This document shows, piece after piece, positions 37,088 through 45,009 of a stretch of DNA of 64,000 nucleotides (position 1 is the first letter of the stretch; every line of letters begins with the position of its first letter). The notes beneath the pieces are model-generated. The model was not told where the DNA came from, did not search any database, and worked only from the letters and a program-made list of their open reading frames with translations. The stretch spans positions 5,366,525-5,430,524 of the forward strand of contig NC_092330.1 of assembly GCF_036785885.1 (NCBI RefSeq). Direction: 5' to 3'. A program made the position numbers and the translations under genes. Source of the stretch: Coffea arabica (Eukaryota; Streptophyta; Magnoliopsida; Gentianales; Rubiaceae).

Positions 37088-37939
37088 TTAGATGGGGGGC
37101 TTCACTCCGAACTTGAAAGTACCGTGAGGCTGGGCCTTGTTTGTGGACATAACTGTTGAAATTGATTGGGCCACGACTTGGCCCAACTGCTCCACAGAGA
37201 TATTGTAGCCCACTTGGGATGCAGATGGGCCTGGGTCAGATCCTGGATCTGATCCATCATCATGACGGCCCATTCCAATTTCGGAGATTGAATTACGGAT
37301 CTGGCCCAAGGACGTTCCAGGCCCAATTAAGAGATGATTGGTGCTGGGTCTGACTATTGCAGACGTGGAACGACAAAGTGCAGGCTGCTTCAGTGCATAG
37401 TTGCAATGCCACATGTCCACGTCTTCTTCGGTGAAGAGATCGGAGAGTATGTGCACTCTCGGTGATCGGAACTGAACCTTGTCTGGTACTTTTGCGGTTG
37501 CGAGCTTCATGTACGCCTTTATCTTGCAGAAATTGACTCCACTCTTGATGTTGGAATCTTCGAGCTTGTACTTGGCCACCCACGGACACTTGTCATCGTT
37601 CAGTGACGAATACGAAGTGCCGTAGTAATGGAGTATGATCGGGCATGTGACCGGAAATACGTATTCGGCCTGCAACTGATCCTCCCCTTCGACTCTCGTG
37701 TCGAAGATGAGCACCCGCACCTTGCCGGTGCTGTTGATCGGAATCTGGGGAGTATACCTGATTTCGCAGTGGTCGATTAGCATGGAGAGCCTACGCACCC
37801 TTTGGATAATTGTCGAGGAGAACGCAGGGAAGGAGATCCTTATGGTCTGAGCATCTGATGATGCTCGTGCTTCCATGACATCTGATTTGTAGTATCCAAC
37901 AATGGATTGATCTGTTGGTATCTCCATTGAAATGTTCAC
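37088..37939 (-). CDS. Begomovirus BC1-type movement protein, endogenous
   Basis: The 283-residue product resembles the movement protein (BC1) of the DNA-B component of bipartite begomoviruses, a membrane-associated protein that helps viral DNA pass through plasmodesmata. Family-like blocks are LIDHCEIRY and QIPINSTG (about residues 53-70), EYVFPVTCPIILHYYGTS (about 92-109), KIKAYMKLATAKVP (about 138-151) and FRSPRVHILSDLFTEEDVD (about 157-175). The frame is uninterrupted and the length is normal for the family. The C-terminal tail after about residue 225 is Gly, Asp, Ser and Gln rich and looks divergent. A TATA box lies upstream (38012-38020). Bipartite viruses carry this gene on a different molecule from Rep; here they are joined head to head. 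Assignment to BC1 rather than coat protein rests on these blocks and is inference without a database search. Confidence 0.82.
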   Translation of the reverse strand: MNISMEIPTDQSIVGYYKSDVMEARASSDAQTIRISFPAFSSTIIQRVRRLSMLIDHCEIRYTPQIPINSTGKVRVLIFDTRVEGEDQLQAEYVFPVTCPIILHYYGTSYSSLNDDKCPWVAKYKLEDSNIKSGVNFCKIKAYMKLATAKVPDKVQFRSPRVHILSDLFTEEDVDMWHCNYALKQPALCRSTSAIVRPSTNHLLIGPGTSLGQIRNSISEIGMGRHDDGSDPGSDPGPSASQVGYNISVEQLGQVVAQSISTVMSTNKAQPHGTFKFGVKPPI

Positions 37940-38011
37940 GTGTTCCTGAAGTTGATGGAGGATAGATGATGAGGAAGGAAGTGTTTGTGTTGTGTTGGTT
38001 AAACGATGTCG

Positions 38012-38020
38012 TTTATATAG
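38012..38020 (-). promoter_or_regulatory. TATA box of the movement protein gene
   Basis: TATATAAAC-type box on the minus strand, about 75 bp before the ATG at 37939. It mirrors CTATATAAGC before Rep. Confidence 0.6.
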
Positions 38021-38171
38021 AAGGATGTGTGTTGGAACTGTTGAGGACCTCTACCCAGATGACGTCAGCCAACCCAATAGAATGACATCACTCAACCCAT
38101 TACAAAGTATCTGTTGTATTGGGTAGACTGGGTTGAGTGGGACCCTTTAATCGGACGGTCCGAGCGTCTTA

Positions 38172-38180
38172 TAATATTAC
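38172..38180 (+). other. Second nonanucleotide, half hairpin
   Basis: TAATATTAC on the plus strand follows the stem arm CGAGCGTCTT (38161-38170). The matching downstream arm is missing. On this strand it has the polarity expected if the minus-strand movement protein gene is complementary-sense. Confidence 0.85.
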
Positions 38181-38271
38181 CACAATGCCATTGGGTTGAG
38201 CTGATCTCAACCGTCCAGTTTACTCTTGGGGGGTGACGTGGCCCCTCCATCCGCCGTCCACGTGTCCGCCT

Positions 38272-38302
38272 CGAGCGTCTTTGTAATATTATAAGACGCT
38301 CG
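38272..38302 (-). other. Geminivirus origin hairpin
   Basis: A perfect 10-bp stem (CGAGCGTCTT, 38272-38281, with AAGACGCTCG, 38293-38302) encloses an 11-nt loop. On the minus strand the loop contains TAATATTAC (38283-38291), the invariant sequence that geminivirus Rep nicks to begin rolling-circle replication. Polarity fits Rep being complementary-sense. The hairpin is intact. Confidence 0.93.
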
Positions 38303-38310
38303 GAAGACCC

Positions 38311-38320
38311 CTATATAAGC
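38311..38320 (+). promoter_or_regulatory. TATA box of the Rep gene
   Basis: CTATATAAGC about 65 bp upstream of the first ATG of Rep, just after the origin hairpin. Confidence 0.7.
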
Positions 38321-38383
38321 CAACCCATTCTACCCAATACTAGGGATACTTTGCATTGGGTTGGGTGACGTCATCAGGTTGGG

Positions 38384-39478
38384 GTGAGATTCAAGATGCC
38401 GAGAGCACCTTCTTCCTTCTTCATAAACGCAAAGAACATATTCCTGACCTATCCCAGATGTGTTCTTCCCAAACAACAAGCATTAGATGCAATTAGGAAC
38501 ATGCAGTTTCCTACTTCCCCCATTTACATACGGGTTGCTCAAGAAACACATGAGGATGGTTCTCCTCATCTACATTGCCTCATCCAATTTGAAGGTAAAT
38601 TTCGCACTGAATCTGCTAGGTTCTTCGATATCATATCTCCCTCCTCAAATTCGATGTTCCATCCGAATGTTCAAGGTGCCAGGAATTCATCAGCAGTTAG
38701 GGATTACATATCCAAATACGGTGATTTCGTCGAATGGGGAGAGTTCCGGCCAGATGGCCGGAGCAGATTCTCATCTGACAAAGCAGATGAGGTATATGCC
38801 GCTGCGCTTGCCGGGCAAGATAAGGGAATGACCCTCAATATCATCAAGAGGGGCGATCCTCGATCGTTCATTATCCATTACGACAAGTTGTCCAGCAATC
38901 TGGATAGAATATTCCAGAAGCCACCAGAACCATACGTGGCTCATTTCCAACAGTTTGAACGCGTTCCTTCTTTCTTGACCCATTGGGCCGATGCGAATGT
39001 TACTGGGCCTGGTAACAGACCACACAGGCCCATGTCCATAATAATAGAAGGCCCAAGTCGGACTGGTAAAACATGCTGGGCAAGAAGTCTCAATTCTCAG
39101 GCCCACAATTACTACGCAGGCCATATTGATCTGGCCCATCACTCTGATGATACATGGTACAACGTCATAGATGACGTAAATCCTCAATTCCTCAAACACT
39201 GGAAAGAATTCCTGGGTGCACAACGAGATTGGTCGTCCAATTGCAAATATGCCAAACCCAGGAAAATCAAAGGGGGAATTCCAACAATTGTGTTATGCAA
39301 TCCTGGTCTCAATTCTTCATATGACGTCTACTTAAGTGCACCAGACCGTCAGGATCTTCTTAACTGGACGAAGGAGAATGCCGCATTCTACTTCCTACAA
39401 CAACCTCTCTTTGCACTCACAAACCAAGAGCAGGCACCAATTGTCCAAGAAGTCGAAGAATTGGACAACAACAATTGA
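38384..39478 (+). CDS. Geminivirus replication initiator protein Rep, endogenous
   Basis: The 364-residue frame is intact and of usual length. It carries all hallmarks of geminiviral Rep: motif I FLTYP (20-24), motif II with metal-binding HLH (62-64), a GRS-like region (about 75-104), and motif III DYISKYGD with the nicking Tyr108 and Lys111. The superfamily 3 helicase domain has Walker A GPSRTGKT (223-230), Walker B VIDDV (261-265) and motif C IVLCNP (302-307). Rep nicks the origin hairpin and recruits host polymerases in the nucleus. The start could be 38384 or the second Met at 38396 (MPRAPSS), which better fits the family. Lack of any stop or frameshift in an integrated copy means either recent insertion or selection. 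The overall look is begomovirus or curtovirus-like, unspliced, unlike mastrevirus Rep. Confidence 0.95.
   Translation: MRFKMPRAPSSFFINAKNIFLTYPRCVLPKQQALDAIRNMQFPTSPIYIRVAQETHEDGSPHLHCLIQFEGKFRTESARFFDIISPSSNSMFHPNVQGARNSSAVRDYISKYGDFVEWGEFRPDGRSRFSSDKADEVYAAALAGQDKGMTLNIIKRGDPRSFIIHYDKLSSNLDRIFQKPPEPYVAHFQQFERVPSFLTHWADANVTGPGNRPHRPMSIIIEGPSRTGKTCWARSLNSQAHNYYAGHIDLAHHSDDTWYNVIDDVNPQFLKHWKEFLGAQRDWSSNCKYAKPRKIKGGIPTIVLCNPGLNSSYDVYLSAPDRQDLLNWTKENAAFYFLQQPLFALTNQEQAPIVQEVEELDNNN
38487..38831 (+). CDS. Possible AC4-like ORF nested in Rep
   Basis: A 114-codon frame overlaps the N-terminal half of Rep in the +1 register, which is where begomoviruses keep the C4/AC4 gene, a symptom and silencing-suppression factor. 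The start is uncertain because several Met codons follow, and no myristoylation-type MG start is seen. The overlap with the conserved Rep core alone can keep such a frame open, so I treat it as possible only. Confidence 0.35.
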   Translation: MQLGTCSFLLPPFTYGLLKKHMRMVLLIYIASSNLKVNFALNLLGSSISYLPPQIRCSIRMFKVPGIHQQLGITYPNTVISSNGESSGQMAGADSHLTKQMRYMPLRLPGKIRE

Positions 39479-39974
39479 GTTCCCGTTGGACTGCACACTC
39501 AGCATTTCTTGATCAGATGGGTCGTTCAGATGCTAACTGGGCCAATTAATTTCTAGTGGGCCTCACACCAGGCCCACGTCAATGTAATCGAAAATGTTCT
39601 CAACTTCTTCATCCAGTGGGCCGTTAACACTGGCATTGGGCCTCGCACCAGACCCAATAAATAATTTCTCAATGTATGGCACAAAATGTAATATCTCAAT
39701 ATGTAACCATTAATATTAGGATCAGGGCATGTCTAGTTTGTACGCATATTGTTTAAGGATGAAATCAATTGAAGCGGAGCATTTCATTTCATTCATGCGC
39801 ATCTGTTACACGTGTCACTGCTGCATTGAATCCCTATGCATTACATACGTACGCATACTAGCATGCTATACGGTATTCTACGTTACATTTATACGTATCT
39901 TCCTGTGCATGTGGGCCCCACTTCGTCCCCCAATGGAGGGGGTTTCACCGGATCCGGGCTTCAGTCCATCCTCC
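39479..39974. other. Rep downstream region, no AC2/AC3 recognised
   Basis: AATAAATAA at about 39654-39662 is a candidate polyadenylation signal for Rep. Several GGCCCA/TGGGCC words lie at 39538-39650. The long plus-strand frame 39729-40268 shows no viral or host motif and mostly overlaps the better minus-strand frame. I found no transactivator or enhancer gene, which normally overlaps the Rep 3' end. Confidence 0.5.
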
Positions 39975-40211
39975 TCAGCTGCTCCCGGTGGAGCTGCCTT
40001 CATCCGCGGCCTTGTCCGAATCCGACAGGGTTCCCCTGAGATTCTCGACCGCCCTGAACAGCAGGTCCAGTTCGCAGATGAAGCGATGGCTCCCCATGCG
40101 AAGTGCGAAGTACATGCCCAGGAGCACCATGTGCTCCATGCCGCAGTCCCTCACGACCCTGAAGAATCCCCCCATGTCCCTCATGTTGGCCATTTTATTT
40201 CGTCGGCCCAT
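39975..40211 (-). CDS. Short GC-rich ORF at the right end of the cassette, unknown
   Basis: This 78-codon frame (72 from the second Met) reads inward from the right inverted repeat. It is less AT-rich than the surroundings and looks protein-like (MRDMGGFFRVV, LLFRAVENLRG, then an acidic Ser-rich tail). I recognise no family. The inverted repeat just upstream carries another start, MASAAEQKKNKWADEIKWPT, that stops in a different frame, so an original longer protein may have been broken by a frameshift. It could be a captured host exon or a divergent viral gene. Confidence 0.4.
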   Translation of the reverse strand: MGRRNKMANMRDMGGFFRVVRDCGMEHMVLLGMYFALRMGSHRFICELDLLFRAVENLRGTLSDSDKAADEGSSTGSS

Positions 40212-40261
40212 TTATTTTTCTTTTGTTCAGCTGCACTTGCCATTTTAATAAGGGATTTCTT
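40201..40261 (-). repeat. Right 61-bp inverted repeat of the cassette
   Basis: Complement of 37004-37064 with one mismatch seen. D1 flanking sequence resumes immediately (TATTCTGACGAGG). Confidence 0.9.
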
Positions 40262-41021
40262 ATTCTGACGAGGTCACACAAAACATAAAATGACAGATAT
40301 CGATATTTATTAACCAGTGAGCAGCCACGGACAAGGGATTCAAGTCCCTCTTTGAACGATGAATTGGAGGTTCAAATCTCATCTACAATAAAAAAAAATT
40401 CAAAAATAGTGTCAGAACACTCCTTGATCTAGTCAGATATATATATAATTGTACCTCGAAATGAAAAGGACATAGCCCATAAGGTAGACACAAGAGGCTG
40501 ATCTTACTACCTCTAATGATGAGTGGTTTTTTTTTTTTTGTTGACATGTACATTTAAATAATAACTAACTTACCATGTAAATACCATATCATAATTATTT
40601 TTTTCTGCATTTAGACACTTCTTAAGTTAAACTTGACATTTAAAAAAAAATTTAATAGCTAGTATCCATTTAGCACCCTTTCGTGTACACTTTGTTTGGA
40701 TGTTACATTACTTTTCTCCACTAAAATCTAGAAAAGAAAAAGTCATACTAGTACTATTTATTTCTACAAGTAACCTTTTAAGGTCAAAAGTAGACCATAT
40801 TGCTTCGCTAGAATTTTATTGTTCCACAGGTCCAGTTCATGGCTAGTTGTCTACGGGCACTCTCTTTCTTTTCTTTCTTGGTCAGCAGTTTTACTTTTCT
40901 CATTAGTATCGAGTTCAAACGTAAGTGACTCTACCAGAGAAAATATGTGCTACGCTGAATTTTTTCCCCTCTGGTATAGCTGACAGCTGTCGATTTCTTT
41001 CCTCTACCTACCTATTATTAT

Positions 41022-41029
<8 letters not shown>

Positions 41030-41060
<31 letters not shown>
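41030..41060. repeat. (AT)n microsatellite
   Basis: Pure AT repeat at the right edge of duplication D1. A corresponding, longer tract ends D2 at 49436-49497. Confidence 0.9.
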
Positions 41061-41062
<2 letters not shown>

Positions 41063-42560
41063 AAGTCGTATTCTCATACTTATCCCTTCATATTTTCTCT
41101 TTCTTACGTGGTTTAACGAGACGGCAAGTAGTTTCCTACGTGGCTTGCTCCTTTTTTGTTTGGATATATATCAATTCTTATTTCCTATAAAAAATTTTAA
41201 TATTATATGATTCTTATTTTCTATCCAAAAAAGGAACTGGAAGGTAATACGATATAAATAAATGAGACATAAATCTCTTCTATTAGATATATAGGAATAA
41301 ATGATAATATATTTTTTATAATGTCCTATTTTTTTTTTAACAGTTTCATCATAGATCCTTTTTATTTTAAGATAATCTACCCATATATAAAACAACATAT
41401 AAACAATCTAGACATGGAAATTAAAGAAAGTTAGCCCGAGAAAGTTTTTACAAGACTCACAGTCCCCATGCATAATTGATGTACAAAGCGAAATGGCACT
41501 TCATCTGATTGAAAAATTCTGAAAAAGTCCATAAAGAAAATAGAGTGTCATCAACCAAAAAAATAAAATCCCATTATCATAGCTAAAGAAAGATGAGATA
41601 AAACATTAGATATTTGTTGAAGTTTTGCACCCCGAAAACCCCTACCCGACTCTCCGTCCGTAGTGTCCTCCAATCCAAGAGAAAGGCCTCCGTCCATAGT
41701 GTCCTCCGCCGTCTTTTTTTTTTTTAATATATTTCTGCTAATAATTCCTTAGTCACAATACATCTCTGCCCAGACGGTGGGGAGTATTTCGTGCGTGGAC
41801 CCATATCATAGGAGTCCATACATTTAAAGGACTCGATATAGTGGAGGTGGTCTTTTAAGATCGGTAAAATCTATCCTGATAATGCATTTGTAAATTTATA
41901 CGTACAGGTTCATATACGTGCATAATACGGGTCACATAAGGTCATATTTCATACCCAAAGTTATTTGGACGATTATGGTTTTATTTCCTATAAGAATTCT
42001 TAATATTATAGGATTCTTATTTCCACCTAAAGTTACGTACTTTAAGCAACTTAAATTAAGATAAACATATTTTTAATGCTCTTATCAATATCTCTTTGTA
42101 TTCTTATCAATTCTTATTTCCTATGTCTACACTGCATATAGCCTCTAATATATTGATTTCAAACATCAAATTCATAGTTAGGTATTTCCAGTGCAAGCGG
42201 TTGGCATATTAAAGTATCGATTTTGGATTTTCACTCCTCTTAATTATCAGGTACATCTTCTTTCAATATATATATATATATATATATATATTTAAAAAGG
42301 CATGTTGATCTTCAATTGTAAGAGCTTAATAACATATTTTGAATTTTGTTTTTTTTGTTTTATTTTCTATTTGTTTTGTATGAAGACATAGGATTTAAAC
42401 AAGTACTTTCATTGTTATTTTTGTAGGATTTTTCTAACATGTTTGTTAATTGATTTTTGTGATCATATACTACGATGTTTGTTAATATGCCTTCAGGAAA
42501 AACAACCAAAAACAAAAGGTACTGAAAAGTTATGCGATATAAATACAAGAGACATAAATA
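41061..42560. other. Gene-free stretch
   Basis: No gene is recognised. The phrase TTAATATTATA-GATTCTTATTT recurs at about 41200 and 41995. A related block, ending in GACATAAAT then a TCTCT...ATTAGATATAT word, recurs at about 41271 and 42551. An AT microsatellite is at about 42264-42291. Confidence 0.5.
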
Positions 42561-43095
42561 TCTCTATTAGATATATCTGCAAATTCATTAATTAATTAAA
42601 AGACTCTGGCCGTTTGTTTAATTATAATCTTTACGTATTGTTATACACAAACTTGAATGCGATAAATCATTTATTTTTTTATACTTAGTTATCCTACTTT
42701 GCTATCATGCAGTGATAATAGAAAATCAATAAATGCTGATTTGCACGGGCAAATCGAGGAGAATGTTCAAACAGAAAAAAAATAAAAACAAGTTTCTGAA
42801 TAGTAGAATATTATTTGATACTATTTACTGCACTTTTTATTTATTTTCAAGTTTTTGAATGTTATGGTATTGTTGAATGTTATTTTTTCTATTTTTGAAA
42901 TATTATTCACTGAATTAGATGTTCAAATTTATATTATAAGAATACTTTACATTACAACGCGCACATAGTAATATACTTAAGACAAGTTATAATAGATTAT
43001 ACATTAAATATGTATTTTATATCGACAATTTTATAAATTAACTAAAATTTATTATTTTTTGACGATTCCCGTTCAACGAACGGGTATAAAACTAG
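42561..43095 (+). mobile_element. Probable non-autonomous Helitron
   Basis: The 3' end has the Helitron signature: a GC-rich hairpin (stem CCCGTTC/GAACGGG, 43068-43084) followed after 7 nt by AACTAG and then host T. The proposed 5' end TCTCTATTAG follows an A, so the insertion would be between A and T as for Helitrons. The 5' boundary is less sure, because similar sequence at about 41271-41300 continues on both sides of it. There is no RepHel coding region, so any mobility would depend on another element. Confidence 0.55.
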
Positions 43096-43114
43096 TTATT
43101 ATATAAAAGAACAA

Positions 43115-43320
43115 CTTAAGTTGTCCATGTATTGGCAAGTGTCAAGCTCTTATTGGAGGAAGGAACTTTGTTTTATTTATTTTGGACCTTAAAGAATGAT
43201 AAATGTCTATTTGAGACTTAAGTTGTCCATGTATTGGCAAGTGTCAAGCTCTTATTGGAGGAAGGAACTTTTTTTTATTTATTTTGGACCTTAAAGAATG
43301 ATAAATGTCTATTTGAGACT
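43115..43320. repeat. 102-bp tandem duplication
   Basis: CTTAAGTTGTCCATG starts at 43115 and 43217, and the two units are nearly identical. It lies between the Helitron end and the start of D2. Confidence 0.92.
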
Positions 43321-43698
43321 TGATCTTACAATTGAGAATTTCCACTTTTTTGATATAAGCAGTTTCGCATTTGAAGGTTCGGGTTAAAGGAGTTGCGTGT
43401 AGATCATTATTAGAGGCCGAGCACACATGCAGGTTCAATGCATCTCTTAAATTTTTCCCTACATCAAATCTCCATATCAATTCAAGAAGGTTTTCGCTAA
43501 TTGAGATAGTCTTAGTTATGTGAAATTAATCATGATCTACTTTAAAGAATCAAGCTCTTAGTTACAGGAAATTTTTATTTTTCCGCTGGAGAGGGATCTA
43601 ATGTAAATTAAGGATGAACCTGTTCGGCTTTGGAATTAAACTACGAGCCTCAGTCCAAGAACACATCATAGGGTTCTTATTTTATTTTATTTCTTTAA

Positions 43699-43756
<58 letters not shown>

Positions 43757-43769
43757 CCTATTTTCAAAT

Positions 43770-44065
43770 TGTCATCGTGTCAATAAGGGAACACATGAAT
43801 AGGCCAAAGAAAAGTAGCTCGAGCGTTGGCTAACTCAAGAGCTCACGCGTAATGCAAGTTGGTTGGGTGTTCACATCTCCATGGCTAAACCTGCGGCAAA
43901 AGAGAGCCTTAATGATTTGTTTCAATCTGACGCAGATTAGCCTTGGATCCAGCACTGGGTCCTATGGCTGCCTGGATGCAAATTTTGACCAAATGTTTTA
44001 CTTGTTGATTTGTTTCCTTTTTGAATTTAGATACTTTTATCTACGAATAGACGTAGCCTAGCGTC
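43770..44065. other. D2-specific 295-bp block, possible short retroelement
   Basis: This sequence interrupts the D1-like order between TTTTCAAATTG and TTGATAAACTTTAACGAC. It is less AT-rich than its surroundings. I see no clear tRNA-type A and B boxes or poly-A tail, so a SINE is only one option. Confidence 0.4.
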
Positions 44066-44491
44066 TTATTGATAAACTTTAACGACATATTATTGTTGGT
44101 TTATCCACGCTTTCTTGAGCTAGTTCGAGGGTTATCGAAGGCTCTTTTCTTTTCTTTCTGTTTTTTCAATCTCATCTAGAAAGTCTACTGTTTTCTTGAT
44201 ATCGCTTCAATGTCGTAACAAAACACCAAATGTTAAATCTAAAAATTACCAAAAACTTGACTCTTTTTTTGGACGGTGGTATACTGCCAAGTGCCTATGC
44301 TCGTCGGTTGGATGCCAAATCGAATCATAGAATATCCATTTTGGTCTAACGATGACAAAATCCCAAACAAATGTATAAGTTGTGTCCGAACGCTCAAATT
44401 CTTATTTAGAATATCCATTTTGATCCAACGATGACAAAATTCAAATAGTTGGATTTAGTTGTTGAAACCAAGCATAAAATTCAAATACTTA

Positions 44492-45009
44492 ATGGTAAAT
44501 TACACTTTACTCCCCGTGGTTTAGTATTTTTGTACATAACCCTCATATGATTTCAAAAGTTATACATAATCCCCTTATAGTTTGAATTAAAGTATCAAAA
44601 TAACGAAATTTGCAATCCACAATAGAGTCATATAAAATGTCAAAAATACCCCTATGTAAAGTTGAAAATTATTTATTAATCACAGGAGGATTATGTGTAT
44701 ATTTTGAAAATAATAAGGAGGTTATATGATAAAATATTAAATCATAAGGGGATTATATGGTAAAATATAAAATCATACAAGGTTAGTATGTCATGTATAT
44801 TATATTTATATATTTTGATCACTTCAATCATTTTAATTTTTAAACAAGGGCAATTTTGATATTTTTAAAGATTCCGTTACAAATGATCATTTTCGTTATT
44901 TTGGCATTTTAATCCAAATTATGAGAAAATTATGTATAGTTTTGGAAATTATAGAGGGATTATGTACAAAAAATACTAAATTATGGGGGGATAAAATGTA
45001 ATTTGCCCA
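44492..45009. mobile_element. Long-TIR MITE, D2 copy
   Basis: Orthologous in position to 36231-36739. The first bases have changed (GGG to TGG), while the right end still reads AATTTGCCC. Flanks AATACTTAA and AATAATTAA match at 8 of 9. Confidence 0.75.

Larger units (their letters stand above)
38050..38385. promoter_or_regulatory. Divergent control region made of two inverted common regions
   Basis: The left half (about 38055-38180) and right half (about 38283-38385) are inverted versions of each other. Shared blocks include a 20-bp identity (38161-38180 and 38283-38302), CTACCCAATAC, and TGACGTCA palindromes at about 38061 and 38366. TGGGT/ACCCA words recur several times in each half and are candidate Rep-binding iterons. 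In bipartite begomoviruses the two genome components share a common region of similar size. Finding it twice, inverted, between one gene typical of each component suggests a head-to-head join of two half components. A 91-bp spacer with a G-box (CACGTG, about 38260) separates the halves. Confidence 0.75.
36951..40261. mobile_element. Geminivirus-derived cassette (Rep + BC1-type movement protein)
   Basis: About 3.3 kb, present in D1 and missing from D2, where the flanks meet directly (45203-45215). It is bounded by 61-bp inverted repeats (37004-37064 and 40201-40261); about 53 bp of unique sequence lies between the left repeat and the homologous flank. Inside are two full-length viral-type genes reading outward from a control region with two inverted origin sequences. 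The coat protein, nuclear shuttle, transactivator and replication-enhancer genes of bipartite begomoviruses were not recognised. No target-site duplication was found. Endogenous geminiviral sequences are known from tobacco and yam relatives; this arrangement is not one I know. Confidence 0.85.
35166..41050. repeat. Segmental duplication copy D1 (partner 43340-49440)
   Basis: The left limit is near AGCAGTTTCGCATTTGAAGG and the right limit near an AT microsatellite at about 41030. The partner repeats the same order of blocks, with a few per cent mismatches by eye. D1 alone contains the geminivirus-derived cassette (about 36951-40261) and a roughly 300-bp block at about 35810-36090. D2 alone contains the MULE and a block at about 43770-44065. 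Confidence 0.88.

Noticed and set aside
37102..37589. Open frames of 74 and 98 codons on the minus strand inside the movement protein gene
   Set aside because: They are out-of-frame shadows of the 283-codon gene; no known viral gene sits there.
37088..37939. First thought: geminivirus coat protein
   Set aside because: The internal blocks fit the BC1 movement protein family, and the common-region polarity also fits BC1.
38771..39223. 150-codon minus-strand frame opposite Rep
   Set aside because: Antisense shadow of the conserved Rep core; no motif of its own.
39729..40268. 179-codon plus-strand frame at the cassette's right end as a gene
   Set aside because: No motif is recognised, it runs into the inverted repeat, and its second half is antisense to a more protein-like minus-strand frame.
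40320..40400. B-box-like GGTTCAAATCTC in D1 and D2 as a SINE
   Set aside because: No convincing A box, tail or target duplication.
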